Source of the DNA: Actinoplanes xinjiangensis
GTDB taxonomy: Bacteria; Actinomycetota; Actinomycetes; Mycobacteriales; Micromonosporaceae
Length of the DNA: 64,000 nucleotides
Direction of reading: 5' to 3'
Assembly: GCF_003148685.1 (NCBI RefSeq)
Contig: NZ_QGGR01000004.1
Coordinates: forward strand, 186,001 to 250,000
This document shows positions 1 through 9,055 of the stretch, in pieces. The notes beneath the pieces were generated by a model. That model was not told the origin of the DNA, did no database searches, and saw nothing but the letters and a program-made list of their open reading frames with translations. The stretch's first letter is position 1, and every line of letters begins with the position of its first letter. Position numbers and translations under genes: made by a program.

Positions 1-1686
1 CTGAACGAGGCCGAGGGCGAGAACTGGACGTGGAGCGACGTGACCGTGCTGCGGCCCGGTCACGACCGCTGCCTGATCAGCCTGTCGCGTGGTGGCGCGG
101 ACGCGTCGGTGGTGCGCGAGTTCGACCTGGTCCGGCGGGAGTTCGTGGCGGACGGGTTCACCCTGCCGGAGGCGAAGAGCGACGTCGACTGGATCGACGC
201 GGATCATGTCTTCGTCGGGACCGACTTCGGGCCGGGATCGCTGACCTCGTCGGGTTATCCGCGGGTCGTGAAGCGGTGGCGGCGCGGCACCCCGCTGTCG
301 GCGGCCGAGACGGTCTTCGAGGGACAGCCCGACGACATCCTGGTGCGGGCCTACCACGACGTGACCGAGGGCTACCGGCGTGACGTCGTCGTCCGGCACC
401 CGACCTTCTTCACCAGCGAGCACCACGTGGCGGAGCCGGGCGGTGCCCTGCAGCGGATCGACGTGCCCGAGGACGCCGACTGCCAGGTGCACCGGGAGTG
501 GATGCTGGTCCGGGTGCGGTCACCGTGGACGGTCGGCGGCGTCACCCATCCGGCCGGGTCGCTGCTGGTCACCCGGTTCGGCGAGCGGGACTTCACCGTG
601 CTGTTCCGGCCGGACGAGCGCACGTCGCTCAACAGCTGGTCGTGGACCCGCAACCACCTGCTGCTGGTGACCATGACCGACGTGCGGACCGAGGCGTACG
701 CGCTGACGCCGGGTGAGCCGGAATGGATCCGGGAGCCGCTGCCCGCGGCTGGGGAGTTCGCCCAGACGTGGATCGTCGAGACCGATCCGGATCGTGACGA
801 CGCGTACCTGATCGCCTCCGAGGGTTTCCTGCGGCCGGCGACGCTGAGCCTCGGCACGGTCGGCGGGCCGGCCGAGGTCCTCAAACGACAGCCGGCCTTC
901 TTCGACCCCGGCGGCCTGGAGGTGCGCCAGTTCTTCGCCACGTCGGCCGACGGGACGCGGGTGCCCTATTTCGTGGTGGGCGGGGAGAAACCCGGCCCGG
1001 CACTGCTCAGCGGTTACGGCGGCTTCGAGATCGCGCTCACGCCCGGCTACGACGCGGTGATCGGGCGCGGCTGGCTGGCCCGGGGCGGCGCCTACGCGGT
1101 CGCCAACATCCGGGGCGGCGGCGAGTACGGTCCGGGCTGGCACCGGGCCGCGCTGCGGGAGAACCGGCTGCGGGCGTACGAGGACTTCGCCGCGGTCGCC
1201 GCCGACATGGTCGCGCGCGGGATCACCACCCCGGAGCAGCTCGGCATCAAGGGCGGCAGCAACGGCGGCCTGCTGATGGGTGTGATGCTGACCCGCTACC
1301 CGGAGCTGTTCGGTGCGGTGGTCGCCTCGGTGCCGCTGCTCGACATGCGCCGCTACACGCGGCTGCTGGCCGGACGGTCATGGATCGCGGAGTACGGGGA
1401 CCCGGACATCGCCTCCGACTGGGAGTTCCTGCGCGAGTACTCGCCGTACCAGAACGTCCGGCCCGATCGGTCGTACCCGCCGGTGCTGTTCTCCACCTCG
1501 ACCCGGGACGACCGGGTGCACCCCGGGCACGCCCGCAAGATGGTGGCCCTGATGCGTGAGCAGGGGCACGACGTCGCCTACTACGAGAACGTGGAGGGCG
1601 GTCACGCCGGTGCGGCCGACAACGATCAGGCCGCCACGCTCCGGGCGCTGATGCTCGAGTTCCTCTGGCGCAGGCTGGTTCGCTGA
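1..1686 (+). CDS. Prolyl oligopeptidase family serine peptidase (S9A), 5'-truncated by the window
   Basis: Cytosolic serine peptidase that should cleave short proline-containing peptides. The reading frame is open from base 1, so the true start lies outside the window. The C-terminal alpha/beta-hydrolase domain is complete: the nucleophile elbow GGSNGG has its Ser codon at 1258, the catalytic Asp is in RDDRVHPGH (second Asp, codon at 1510), and the catalytic His is in EGGHAG (codon at 1603). The upstream part fits the beta-propeller that gates the active site in S9A enzymes. About 561 residues are visible against roughly 700 for a full family member. The EEP gene starts 3 bp after the stop, so the two are probably co-transcribed. 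Confidence 0.9.
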   Translation: MNEAEGENWTWSDVTVLRPGHDRCLISLSRGGADASVVREFDLVRREFVADGFTLPEAKSDVDWIDADHVFVGTDFGPGSLTSSGYPRVVKRWRRGTPLSAAETVFEGQPDDILVRAYHDVTEGYRRDVVVRHPTFFTSEHHVAEPGGALQRIDVPEDADCQVHREWMLVRVRSPWTVGGVTHPAGSLLVTRFGERDFTVLFRPDERTSLNSWSWTRNHLLLVTMTDVRTEAYALTPGEPEWIREPLPAAGEFAQTWIVETDPDRDDAYLIASEGFLRPATLSLGTVGGPAEVLKRQPAFFDPGGLEVRQFFATSADGTRVPYFVVGGEKPGPALLSGYGGFEIALTPGYDAVIGRGWLARGGAYAVANIRGGGEYGPGWHRAALRENRLRAYEDFAAVAADMVARGITTPEQLGIKGGSNGGLLMGVMLTRYPELFGAVVASVPLLDMRRYTRLLAGRSWIAEYGDPDIASDWEFLREYSPYQNVRPDRSYPPVLFSTSTRDDRVHPGHARKMVALMREQGHDVAYYENVEGGHAGAADNDQAATLRALMLEFLWRRLVR

Positions 1687-1688
1687 CC

Positions 1689-2420
1689 GTGCGGCTGCTG
1701 ACCTTCAACACGCTGTTCCGTGGTGACGTACGGCCCCGCCTGCGGTTGCTCGGCCCGCGGCTGGAACAGGGCGGCTACGACGTCGTCTGCCTCCAGGAGG
1801 TGATGTACCGGCGGAACGCGAACCTGATCCGCGCGCTGGCTCCCGGCCTGCGGTATCCGGCGTACACCGGATCGGTCCTGCTCAAGGGCGGTCTCGTGGT
1901 GCTGTCCCGGTGGCCGATCGTGGCCCGGGAGTTCACGCCGTACCCGAGGACCGGGCCGGCGCGCCCGGAGTTCCTGATGCGCAAAGGCGCCCTGATCACC
2001 ACGATCGCCACCGGAGACGGCGAGGTCGTCGTGGTGAACACGCATCTGTCGGCGCGCCTGGACGACCGCTTCACCGCGGTGCTGAGATCCGAGTTCGATC
2101 ATCTGGCCGCCCGGCTTGCGGCGTTCGATCCGGCGACGCCGCTGGTCGTCGCCGGCGACCTGAACGTGTCGCGGACGTCGGCCCTGCTCACCGGCTTCCT
2201 CACGGCGACCGGTCTGCGCGACGTGCTGGCCGGCGACACCCGGCCCACCTACCGGCCGGCGCCGGACTGGCCGTCGCCGACGGCTCTCGACCACGTCCTG
2301 GTCCGGGCGGTGCCACGGGCCGGGGCCCGGCTGCGCTTCCAGGAGGAGGTACGCCTGGACGACGGCCGCCCCGCCCATCTCTCCGACCACTACGCCGTCG
2401 AGGCGGATCTCAGGTGGTGA
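1689..2420 (+). CDS. Endonuclease/exonuclease/phosphatase (EEP) family hydrolase
   Basis: A 243-residue single-domain protein of the EEP fold (DNase I, sphingomyelinase and inositol-phosphatase relatives). Visible family landmarks in order are the N-terminal LLTFNTL, the metal-ligand region VVCLQEVM, VVVNTHLSA, the DLN core in VVAGDLNVS, and the C-terminal SDHY with the catalytic His. No signal peptide is seen, so it should act in the cytosol. The GTG start at 1689 follows the upstream stop at 1686 directly, suggesting coupling. The last 11 bp overlap the 3' end of the convergent metallophosphoesterase. The substrate cannot be told from sequence. Confidence 0.8.
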   Translation: MRLLTFNTLFRGDVRPRLRLLGPRLEQGGYDVVCLQEVMYRRNANLIRALAPGLRYPAYTGSVLLKGGLVVLSRWPIVAREFTPYPRTGPARPEFLMRKGALITTIATGDGEVVVVNTHLSARLDDRFTAVLRSEFDHLAARLAAFDPATPLVVAGDLNVSRTSALLTGFLTATGLRDVLAGDTRPTYRPAPDWPSPTALDHVLVRAVPRAGARLRFQEEVRLDDGRPAHLSDHYAVEADLRW

Positions 2421-3198
2421 ACAGCACCGCCCGGGCGTCCACGTTGACGATGTGACCACTGCCGAGCGGCGCGACCGGGCGGGTCCAGTGCACGTGCCCG
2501 CACAGGGTGATCGCCGGGGGACGCTGTTCCAGCAGCTCACGCAGCGCGGGCCGGCCGGGCTGGTCGGGGCCGGTGCCACGCGGGCCCTCGTGCAGGAGCA
2601 GCACGTCCGGCGGGGTCGAGCTGACCGCCTTCACCGTGGTCAGGAACGCCTCCTCCGTACGCCGGAAAGGTTTTGCCGGGTCTCCGATGACCCCGCTGAC
2701 GCCCGCGACGGTGAGGCCGCCGAGGTCGCGCCGGGTGCCGTCGAGCAGGGCCACGCCGGGGCCGAACCCGCTGACGCCGCCGGTGACCACGTCGTGGTTG
2801 CCGGCGATGCCGAGGACCGCCGGGCAGCCGGCGGCGAAGGCCGCCCACACGTCGTGGACGTCACCGGACGCGCCCCGCAGGTCCGCGTTCGGCGCCGAGT
2901 AGAGATCGCCGGTGAGCAGCACGGTGATGTCACCGGGCGGCGGCAGCAGGCCGCTGCCGGCCCACAGCCGCAGGTATCCGGCGAGGGCGACGCCGAGCAG
3001 GACCGGCTTTCCGTCGTCGGGGGAGACGGCGATGCCCTGGAGATCGCCGGTGGCCAGCAGCGCCGGGCAACCGGCGGGCAGCGCGTCGACCCGGAGGCTC
3101 TCGACGGCGAGTTGCAGGGTCCGGGTGGCGCCGCCGGGACCGGCGGCCCGGTACGGAATCGTCGCGAGCCGCTTCGGCAGGTCGTCCAGCAGTCGCAT
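2410..3198 (-). CDS. Metallophosphoesterase (calcineurin-like fold)
   Basis: About 262 residues. Metal-binding landmarks of the calcineurin-like fold are visible: LLATGDLQG near the N-terminus, LLTGDLYSAPN, GIAGNHDVV in the middle, LLLHEGP, and CGHVHW at the C-terminus, which supply the Asp, Asn and His ligands of a dinuclear centre. The start at 3198 (MRLLDD) is preferred because GGGGAG stands six bases upstream; an in-frame ATG at 3234 would add 12 residues. It is a cytosolic phosphoesterase of unknown substrate and faces the EEP gene convergently with an 11-bp overlap. Confidence 0.78.
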   Translation of the reverse strand: MRLLDDLPKRLATIPYRAAGPGGATRTLQLAVESLRVDALPAGCPALLATGDLQGIAVSPDDGKPVLLGVALAGYLRLWAGSGLLPPPGDITVLLTGDLYSAPNADLRGASGDVHDVWAAFAAGCPAVLGIAGNHDVVTGGVSGFGPGVALLDGTRRDLGGLTVAGVSGVIGDPAKPFRRTEEAFLTTVKAVSSTPPDVLLLHEGPRGTGPDQPGRPALRELLEQRPPAITLCGHVHWTRPVAPLGSGHIVNVDARAVLFTT

Positions 3199-3570
3199 GT
3201 CGTTCTCCCCGTCGGCGCTTCGGTCGACAGCCATCGAATCGTGGTTCGTGGATCACTGCAACCGGTCCACCCGTCCCGCAACTCCGCGGAGTGAAAACCG
3301 CCGCCGTCGCCGGGCGGCCGGCGGACCGCCGGTCGATTCTGGACGGGGACCCCGGAAGGTTGCAGGGCAACCGCACGGCAACGCAGGGCCGGTGCGGGCG
3401 GGAGGAGGAGTGCGGGAGCCGGCCGGGCCGGCAACCGGTTCGCAACGTCCGAAAAGGGCGCACCCGGTTTGCAACCACCTTGCCATCAGCCGGAAGCTCC
3501 AGGAACCGACGCCGGCGCCGAATGAGAGGTCACCCCCGAAAAGCAACCTTGCGAGAGGCATCGATCCCCC
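3199..3570. other. Divergent intergenic region without a supported gene
   Basis: It separates the leftward metallophosphoesterase from the rightward secreted glycoside hydrolase. It is rich in short GCAAC/GTTGC motifs, including a perfect inverted repeat GGTTGC-AGG-GCAACC at 3358-3372 and further GCAAC copies up to about 3480. These could be operators or part of a leader RNA. No convincing -10/-35 pair or known riboswitch core was seen. Confidence 0.4.
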
Positions 3571-5031
3571 ATGAGCAGCTTCCGCGTCAGCGCTGGCATC
3601 CTCGCCTCCACCGTTCTGATGAGCCTCGGTCTCACCGCCACGCCCGCCCTCGCGGTGGAGGAGACTCCCACCATGACGGACCGGATGGCGGCGGTGCAGA
3701 CGGCGAAGTCGCTCAACTACTACCCGTCGGACGCCGGCTGGTCGGCGATGTGGACCGGGTTCGACCCGGTCCGGATCGACGCCGACCTGGCGAGGATCGC
3801 CGGCCTGGGCGCCGACAACGTCCGGGTGATCCTCTTCCCGCAGGCGTTCGGCTGGCCCACCCCGAAGCCGGAGTACGCCGAGAAGCTGCGCAAGTTCGTC
3901 AGCATCGCCGACGCGCACGGCCTCACCGTCAAGGTCACCCTCTTCGACTGGTGGTCCGGCTACAACGAGGTCGCCAACAGCATCAACTGGGCCAAGTCGG
4001 TCCTCGCGCCGTACGTGAACGACCCCCGGGTGATCGCCGTCGAGCTGAAGAACGAGTTCCAGCCGGGCGACGCCGCCGCGGTCACCTGGGTCAAGCAGGT
4101 CATCCCGGCGATCCGCGCCTGGGCCCCCGAACTGCCGCTGACCCTCTCGGTCGACGGCGGCACCGGCGCGAACGGCATGGCGCAGATCAGGTCGGCGCTG
4201 GCCGCCACCCCCCTCGACTACTACGACTTCCACTTCTACGGCTCCTCGGAGCGGGCCCTCGCCGAGATCCGTAAGGCGCAGGCCGCCGTCTCCCCGGCGC
4301 CGGTCGTGATCGGCGAGACCGGGGTGAGCAGTGCCGTGGTCAGCGAGGGTGAGCAGGGCGCCTACCTGGCCCGGGTGTTCCGTGCCGCGGCCGAGGCGGG
4401 AGTCGGGTCGGTGTCGCCGTGGACGCTCAACGACTTCGCGACCGGCGCGATCCCGGCCAACTCGCAGGTGTCGACGATGCCCGCCCAATACAGGTTCGGT
4501 CTCTACCGTGCCGACGGCACCGCCAAGTTCGCCGCGACCGTGGTGCGCAGCTGGTGGACCACCGGCACCGTCCCGAACAGCCTGCTCAACCTCGGTTTCG
4601 AGGCCGCCGCCGCCGAGTCGCCGTGGCGGCTCGCCAACACCGGCGCCGGCACCCCGGTGATCGTCACCGACGTCGCCCGCACCGGTACGAACTCGGCCCG
4701 CTTCTCCGGTACCACCCGCACCACCGCCGGGCTGCCGTCCCTGGTCACCGCGCCGATCACCCCCGTCCAGGCCGGTTACCGCTGGCGGGCCGAGGCGTAC
4801 GCCCGCGGTGTCAACGCCACCGGCGTCACCGAGATCGCGCTGAGCTGGTTCGACGTCAACGGCAAGTGGATCAGCCAGAACACCTCGAACCGTCTGCCCG
4901 CCGGTACCTCGTCCTGGACCAAGATGGTCGTCGAGGCGGTCGCCCCGGCCGGTGCCACCAGCGTCCAGCTGCACCTCAAGTCGGGCGACAACACCGGCTC
5001 CGTCTGGTTCGACGACGTGGCCGTCTCCTGA
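3571..5031 (+). CDS. Secreted glycoside hydrolase (GH5/cellulase-like) with a C-terminal carbohydrate-binding domain
   Basis: A 486-residue exported enzyme. Residues 1-29 form a signal peptide ending TPALA. Residues about 45-340 look like a (beta/alpha)8 glycosidase: VIAVELKNEFQPGD carries the acid/base Glu after Asn, and VVIGETGVSS carries the nucleophile Glu, as in clan GH-A. The last ~140 residues (LLNLGFEAAAAESPW to WFDDVAVS) resemble a jelly-roll carbohydrate-binding module. The target is presumably plant or fungal beta-glucan or mannan, but specificity cannot be assigned. The ATG at 3571 gives a clean signal peptide. A strong hairpin lies just after the stop. Confidence 0.82.
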   Translation: MSSFRVSAGILASTVLMSLGLTATPALAVEETPTMTDRMAAVQTAKSLNYYPSDAGWSAMWTGFDPVRIDADLARIAGLGADNVRVILFPQAFGWPTPKPEYAEKLRKFVSIADAHGLTVKVTLFDWWSGYNEVANSINWAKSVLAPYVNDPRVIAVELKNEFQPGDAAAVTWVKQVIPAIRAWAPELPLTLSVDGGTGANGMAQIRSALAATPLDYYDFHFYGSSERALAEIRKAQAAVSPAPVVIGETGVSSAVVSEGEQGAYLARVFRAAAEAGVGSVSPWTLNDFATGAIPANSQVSTMPAQYRFGLYRADGTAKFAATVVRSWWTTGTVPNSLLNLGFEAAAAESPWRLANTGAGTPVIVTDVARTGTNSARFSGTTRTTAGLPSLVTAPITPVQAGYRWRAEAYARGVNATGVTEIALSWFDVNGKWISQNTSNRLPAGTSSWTKMVVEAVAPAGATSVQLHLKSGDNTGSVWFDDVAVS

Positions 5032-5045
5032 CCTCGGAAGGGAAC

Positions 5046-5077
5046 CGGGCGGGCGCCGCGACCGCGGCGCCCGCCCG
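5046..5077. terminator. Bidirectional hairpin terminator between convergent genes
   Basis: A 14-bp perfect inverted repeat (CGGGCGGGCGCCGC with its complement) around the tetraloop GACC, between the glycoside hydrolase stop at 5031 and the convergent gene end at 5084. It has no U-tract, as is common for GC-rich actinobacterial terminators. Confidence 0.75.
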
Positions 5078-5083
5078 TCCGTG

Positions 5084-6316
5084 TCAGCGGCAGGTCCAGA
5101 GCAGCGGCTCGTTGCCGACCAGTTCCCCCTCCATGTCGGTGATGTAGCCGCCGACCCGCCGGCCGTCGGCGCTGACGGTGCTGATCTCGTACTCCTTCGC
5201 CGTCTTGTACCGCGGCAGTCTCACCACCTCGGAACCGGCCGTGATGATCGGCGCCTCGTCGCGCCCGGCGGGTCCTCCGGCGACCCAGCCGTTCTCGGCG
5301 ATCAGGTTCGGATGGACGTTCTTCGGCAGCTTCTGCCAGGAGCCGTCGGCGATCCGGTAACGCATCGCGGTGAACCAGCGGCTGCCGTCGGCCCGGTCGT
5401 CGACCGCCCGGCCCGCCACCCAGCCGTTGCTGATCGAGTCCGGCCAGAAGTAGTCGGCCGGGCCCCCCTCGATCTCGGGCATCTCCATGGCACGCCCGGT
5501 GCCGTCCGGCAGCCACAGGTAGCCGCTGTCGAGCTTGCTGCTGTCGGCGGCGATCCGGCCGACCACCGTGCCGTCCTCGTCGACGGCGTCGGCCCGGCCC
5601 GACGTCATACCGGCCGGCAGCGGCAGCCGCACCGCCGTCGCGCCGGGGGAGTCCCACCGGACCGGAGCCTCGTGCAGCACCTCGCCGATGGCGCCGACGA
5701 TGACACCGGCATCGTTGATCGCCAGTGGGGCGGTGTGCTGACCGTCCAGCTCGGTCACCCGGCCGTCGCGGTAGACGTACCCCTGCTGTCGCTGGCCGAG
5801 GAACGCGGACCCGACCGCGACGCCGGAGCTGTTGATGTCGTTGAGCCCGGCGTCCTCGCCGGTCAGCCGGGGACGGGCGAAGATCCTTCCGTCCTTCCAG
5901 ATGATCGGGCCGCCGCCGGTCCCGTAGGTCCGCCCGCCCAGATAACGCCCGCTCGGGTCACCGGCCGTGAGAGCCGCCTTCCGGGCGCCGTCGGTGGGCA
6001 GCCGGGTGACCTTGCATCCGGTCGGTACGGCCGGCGCGGCGGCCACCTGGCTCGGGGCCGCGGTCGCCGTGGCGGTGACGGTGGGGGCCGGGACCGGTTC
6101 CCGCAGCGCGGACACCGCCAGCGTGCCGCCGCCCGCGGCCACCGAGGTCAGCGTGATCAGCGCCGCGCCTCCGGACCATCGGCGCAGCACCCGGCGCCGG
6201 CGGCCCTCCACCATGGTCCGGGGCACGTCGATCAGCGGCGGGCCCTCCGGCTCCTCCCGCAGGGGGCGCAGCAGCCGGACCGCGCGCTCATCGATCATCT
6301 GATCCTCATCTCTCAT
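5084..6316 (-). CDS. Membrane-anchored protein with HAF/kelch-like extracellular repeats, partner of an ECF sigma factor
   Basis: 410 residues. Residues about 1-48 are charged and cytoplasmic, then one membrane segment (about 49-70, ALITLTSVAAGGGTLAVSAL), a Pro/Thr/Ala linker, and an extracellular domain of repeated short strands such as INDAGVIVGAIGE, INSSGVAVGSAF and ENGWVAGGPAG. That repeat style resembles HAF-type beta-propellers. The ATG at 6316 lies 6 bp after the stop of the sigma-factor gene, so they share a transcript. The layout (cytoplasmic tail, one TM, outer sensor) would suit a membrane regulator of the sigma factor, but no zinc-binding anti-sigma motif is seen. Confidence 0.6.
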   Translation of the reverse strand: MRDEDQMIDERAVRLLRPLREEPEGPPLIDVPRTMVEGRRRRVLRRWSGGAALITLTSVAAGGGTLAVSALREPVPAPTVTATATAAPSQVAAAPAVPTGCKVTRLPTDGARKAALTAGDPSGRYLGGRTYGTGGGPIIWKDGRIFARPRLTGEDAGLNDINSSGVAVGSAFLGQRQQGYVYRDGRVTELDGQHTAPLAINDAGVIVGAIGEVLHEAPVRWDSPGATAVRLPLPAGMTSGRADAVDEDGTVVGRIAADSSKLDSGYLWLPDGTGRAMEMPEIEGGPADYFWPDSISNGWVAGRAVDDRADGSRWFTAMRYRIADGSWQKLPKNVHPNLIAENGWVAGGPAGRDEAPIITAGSEVVRLPRYKTAKEYEISTVSADGRRVGGYITDMEGELVGNEPLLWTCR

Positions 6317-6322
6317 GATCGG

Positions 6323-6838
6323 TCACCATCGATTCGGCGAGACGGCGGGTTCCAGGTCGGGGACGCCGAGAAGGGCACGCAACCTGGTCAGCCCGTGCGC
6401 GGTCTGGCTCTTCACGGTGCCCTCCGAGCACCGCAGCAGCTCGGCCACCTCACGGACCGGCTTGTCGCACAGGTAACGCAGCACCAGCACCGCCTGCTGC
6501 CGTGGTGGCAGCTTCGCCAGGGCGGCCCGGACCACCGGCCCGTCCTCCGGGTTGCCCTCGGCCGGGGGCGGTTCCGGTGGACCGGTCAGCAACCGGACCT
6601 TCCACCAGCCCCGCCGCCGGTCGTCGAGGAAGACCCGGACCAGCATCGTGTGCACGTAGGCGTCCACGTTGTCCACCCGCCCGATCCGCGGCCACCGGGC
6701 GTACAGCTTCGTCAGGGTCTCCTGGACGAAGTCGTCGGCCTGGTGCGAGTCGCCGCAGAGCAGAAAGGCGGTGCGCCGCAACCCGGCCACGCGCGCGTGC
6801 ACGTACGCCAGATAGTCACGGTCGGATCGTTCCGGCAT
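6323..6838 (-). CDS. SigE-family RNA polymerase sigma factor (ECF type)
   Basis: 171 residues, the usual ECF size. Region 2 is visible as AFLLCGDSHQADDFVQETL followed by LYARWPRI; region 4 is LPPRQQAVLVLRYL...VREVAELLRCSEGTVKSQT, a helix-turn-helix for -35 recognition. I chose the ATG at 6838 (MPERSD) because GGGAGCGG precedes it; an upstream in-frame ATG at 6865 lacks a good site. It is the first gene of a two-gene unit with the membrane repeat protein. Its signal and regulon cannot be read from the sequence. Confidence 0.88.
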   Translation of the reverse strand: MPERSDRDYLAYVHARVAGLRRTAFLLCGDSHQADDFVQETLTKLYARWPRIGRVDNVDAYVHTMLVRVFLDDRRRGWWKVRLLTGPPEPPPAEGNPEDGPVVRAALAKLPPRQQAVLVLRYLCDKPVREVAELLRCSEGTVKSQTAHGLTRLRALLGVPDLEPAVSPNRW

Positions 6839-6929
6839 GGGCCCCGCTCCCTGTCGCTGTCTCACCCTGTCCGACGGTGGCGCGCGAGGATCGGTTGTAG
6901 ACGATTTTCAGTGTGACCGGCGGAACGCC

Positions 6930-6964
6930 GAACCGCCCCCGGTGAAGATCACCGGGGGCGGTTC
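6930..6964 (-). terminator. Hairpin terminator downstream of the GGDEF-EAL gene
   Basis: A 16-bp perfect inverted repeat (GAACCGCCCCCGGTGA with its complement) and a 3-nt loop, 15 bp past the stop of the GGDEF-EAL gene and about 90 bp before the sigma-factor start, separating the two leftward units. Confidence 0.75.
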
Positions 6965-6978
6965 GCGGGCTTACCGGT

Positions 6979-8919
6979 CTACACCGGTTCCAGAGCCGGC
7001 CGGCCGAGCCACGCCATCAGGTCGGCCGCGCGTACCGGCCGGCTGATGTAGTAGCCCTGGGCGTACGTGCAGCCCATGCTCCCGAGCAGGATCAGCGTCT
7101 CCTCGTCCTCGACGCCCTCGGCCACCACCTCCAGCTCCAGGGCCCGGGCCAGTTCGAGGACGGCACGCACGATCGCGGTGCCTCCGTGCGAGTCCGACAG
7201 CGTCCGGATGAAGCTGCGGTCGATCTTCAGTTCGTTGAGCGGCATGTTCTGCAGGTACGACATCGACGAGTAGCCGGTGCCGAAGTCGTCCACCGACAGC
7301 CGGACACCCATCGCCCGCAGCTCGGTCAGGATCGCCGTGGCGCGTACCGGGTCGCTGATGATGGAGGTCTCGGTGATCTCCAGGGTGAGGGCGCCGGGTG
7401 CGACGCCGGAGGCGGCGAGAGCCTTCGCGACGCGGTCCGGGAAGGTCTCGTCGAGCAGGCAGACCGTCGGCACGTTGACCGCCACCGGGAGCGGTGTGTC
7501 CTGGGCGCGCCAGATCCGGTGCTGGTTGAGGGCCATGGTCAGCACCCGGTCGGTGAGCGGAACGATGATCTCGTTCTCCTCGGCCTGCGGGATGAACTCA
7601 CCCGGCTGGAGCAGGCCGCGGACCGGGTGCTCCCACCGGATCAGCGCCTCCACGCCCACCACCCGCCAGGTGCTGGTCGACACCTTCGGCTGGTAGTGCA
7701 GCACCAGCTCGTCCTCGTCGATGGCCCGGCGCAGCTCACCGATCAGGCTCAGCTGCTGCGAGCTGTGGTTGTCGGCCGACGGGTCGTAGACGGCGATGCC
7801 GAGGCGGTTGCGCTTGGCGGTGTACATGGCGATGTCGGCGTGCTGGAGCAACTCGGCGCCCGACGAGCTGTGCAGCGGGTAGACCGCCGCGCCGATGCTG
7901 CCACTGATGTCGACCGTGACGCCCTCCAGCTCGGCCGGGCCCTCCAGGGCCTCCAACAGCCGGCGGGCGATCTCCGAGCAGTGCTCGGGGGAGTTGATCT
8001 CCGGCATCAGTACGGCGAACTCGTCACCGCCGAGCCGGGCCACCGTGTCGGTGGTGCGGACCGCGGCGGTGAGCCGGTCCGCCACCTCCTTGAGCAGCAG
8101 GTCGCCGGCGTGGTGCCCGAGGGTGTCGTTGACCTCCTTGAACTTGTTGAGGTCGAGCAGCAGCAGACCGACCGATTCGTGCTCCTGCCCGGCCACCCAC
8201 AGCGCGGCGTCGATCTCGTCGGCCAGCAGCGCCCGGTTGGCCAGCCCGGTCAGTTCGTCGTGCAGCGCGCGGTAGCGGCTCTCCACCGCCTGGCCCTCGA
8301 TCCGGCGCTGGTGGGTGAGCAGGATCGACGCGCAGAGCACGAGCAGCAGGAAGTCGACGCCGCAGACGACGGTCGCGGCGAGGCTGAGCTTCTGGTTGAA
8401 CTGGTCGGCGTCGGCCAGGTAGGCGTCCATCGCCAGCCGGTGCCGGGTGACGTTGGCGTTGGCCGTCTTGCGCAGCATGGACGAGCCCAGGGCGGCCTGG
8501 TCGGCCAGCACCTTCATGTACTCCGGGTCGCTGGTCGCGCGGCGTACGTCGATCAGGGTCTGGGTGAACGCGCCGTAGGCGTCGGTGGCCAGGGTCGCGT
8601 TCTGGACGTCGAGTTCGTCACCGTTGCGTGCCTGCCACGCCAGCCCGGGGCTGGCCGAGTGTACGGCGCTGTCCAGCAGATCCCGCCCGAACTTCTTGTT
8701 CACGACGTAGCTGTTGAGTGCCTCGGTCTCGACGCTGATGTTCATGTCCAGCTCGGCCCAGTGATCACTGATCTCGGAGACGTGCCGCACGTGACTGGTG
8801 GTTCTGGCGTTGGTGGTGATGCTGATCGCGGCCAGAGCGGCCAGCGCGAAGACACCGACCGCAAGACCGATGACGGCGGCACGCGCCACGGCCTTGCTGC
8901 GGACAACCTTCCCGAGCAC
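6979..8919 (-). CDS. Membrane-bound GGDEF-EAL cyclic di-GMP enzyme
   Basis: 646 residues. A first membrane helix (about 12-32), an extracellular helical sensor region (to about 185) and a second helix (CGVDFLLLVLCASILL) precede the GGDEF domain. The diguanylate cyclase site GGDEF is intact, with an RxxD product-inhibition motif (RTTD) five residues before it. The EAL domain keeps EALIRWEHP, the DDFGTGYSS loop and EVVAEGVE, so phosphodiesterase activity is also plausible. It could therefore make or break c-di-GMP, which controls development and motility in actinomycetes. The ligand of the outer domain is unknown. It is divergently arranged with a sugar-binding lipoprotein gene. Confidence 0.92.
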   Translation of the reverse strand: MLGKVVRSKAVARAAVIGLAVGVFALAALAAISITTNARTTSHVRHVSEISDHWAELDMNISVETEALNSYVVNKKFGRDLLDSAVHSASPGLAWQARNGDELDVQNATLATDAYGAFTQTLIDVRRATSDPEYMKVLADQAALGSSMLRKTANANVTRHRLAMDAYLADADQFNQKLSLAATVVCGVDFLLLVLCASILLTHQRRIEGQAVESRYRALHDELTGLANRALLADEIDAALWVAGQEHESVGLLLLDLNKFKEVNDTLGHHAGDLLLKEVADRLTAAVRTTDTVARLGGDEFAVLMPEINSPEHCSEIARRLLEALEGPAELEGVTVDISGSIGAAVYPLHSSSGAELLQHADIAMYTAKRNRLGIAVYDPSADNHSSQQLSLIGELRRAIDEDELVLHYQPKVSTSTWRVVGVEALIRWEHPVRGLLQPGEFIPQAEENEIIVPLTDRVLTMALNQHRIWRAQDTPLPVAVNVPTVCLLDETFPDRVAKALAASGVAPGALTLEITETSIISDPVRATAILTELRAMGVRLSVDDFGTGYSSMSYLQNMPLNELKIDRSFIRTLSDSHGGTAIVRAVLELARALELEVVAEGVEDEETLILLGSMGCTYAQGYYISRPVRAADLMAWLGRPALEPV

Positions 8920-9014
8920 CCCGATACCTCCACAGAACGTCCCGATGCGGACCGCTTGAGGGGGCCGCTCGCGGTGCTATCGATCGGCTGAACCGGCGTC
9001 CGGTTAAAGGAGAT

Positions 9015-9038
9015 CCCTCATACTGACTTAGCTGAGGG
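9015..9038. promoter_or_regulatory. Inverted repeat in the divergent promoter region
   Basis: CCCTCA-N12-TGAGGG lies 18 bp before the ATG at 9056 and between two divergent genes. It could be an operator or a small 5'-UTR hairpin controlling the binding-protein gene. Confidence 0.3.
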
Positions 9039-9055
9039 TTGAAAATGGAAGAGCT

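Noticed and set aside
3340..3480. Cyclic di-AMP-type or other riboswitch before the secreted glycoside hydrolase
   Set aside because: Several short inverted repeats occur but no conserved core of a riboswitch class I know could be matched.
3253..4974. 573-residue frame antisense to the secreted glycoside hydrolase
   Set aside because: Composition is the Gly/Arg/Asp shadow seen opposite GC-rich genes; the plus strand has a signal peptide and catalytic motifs.
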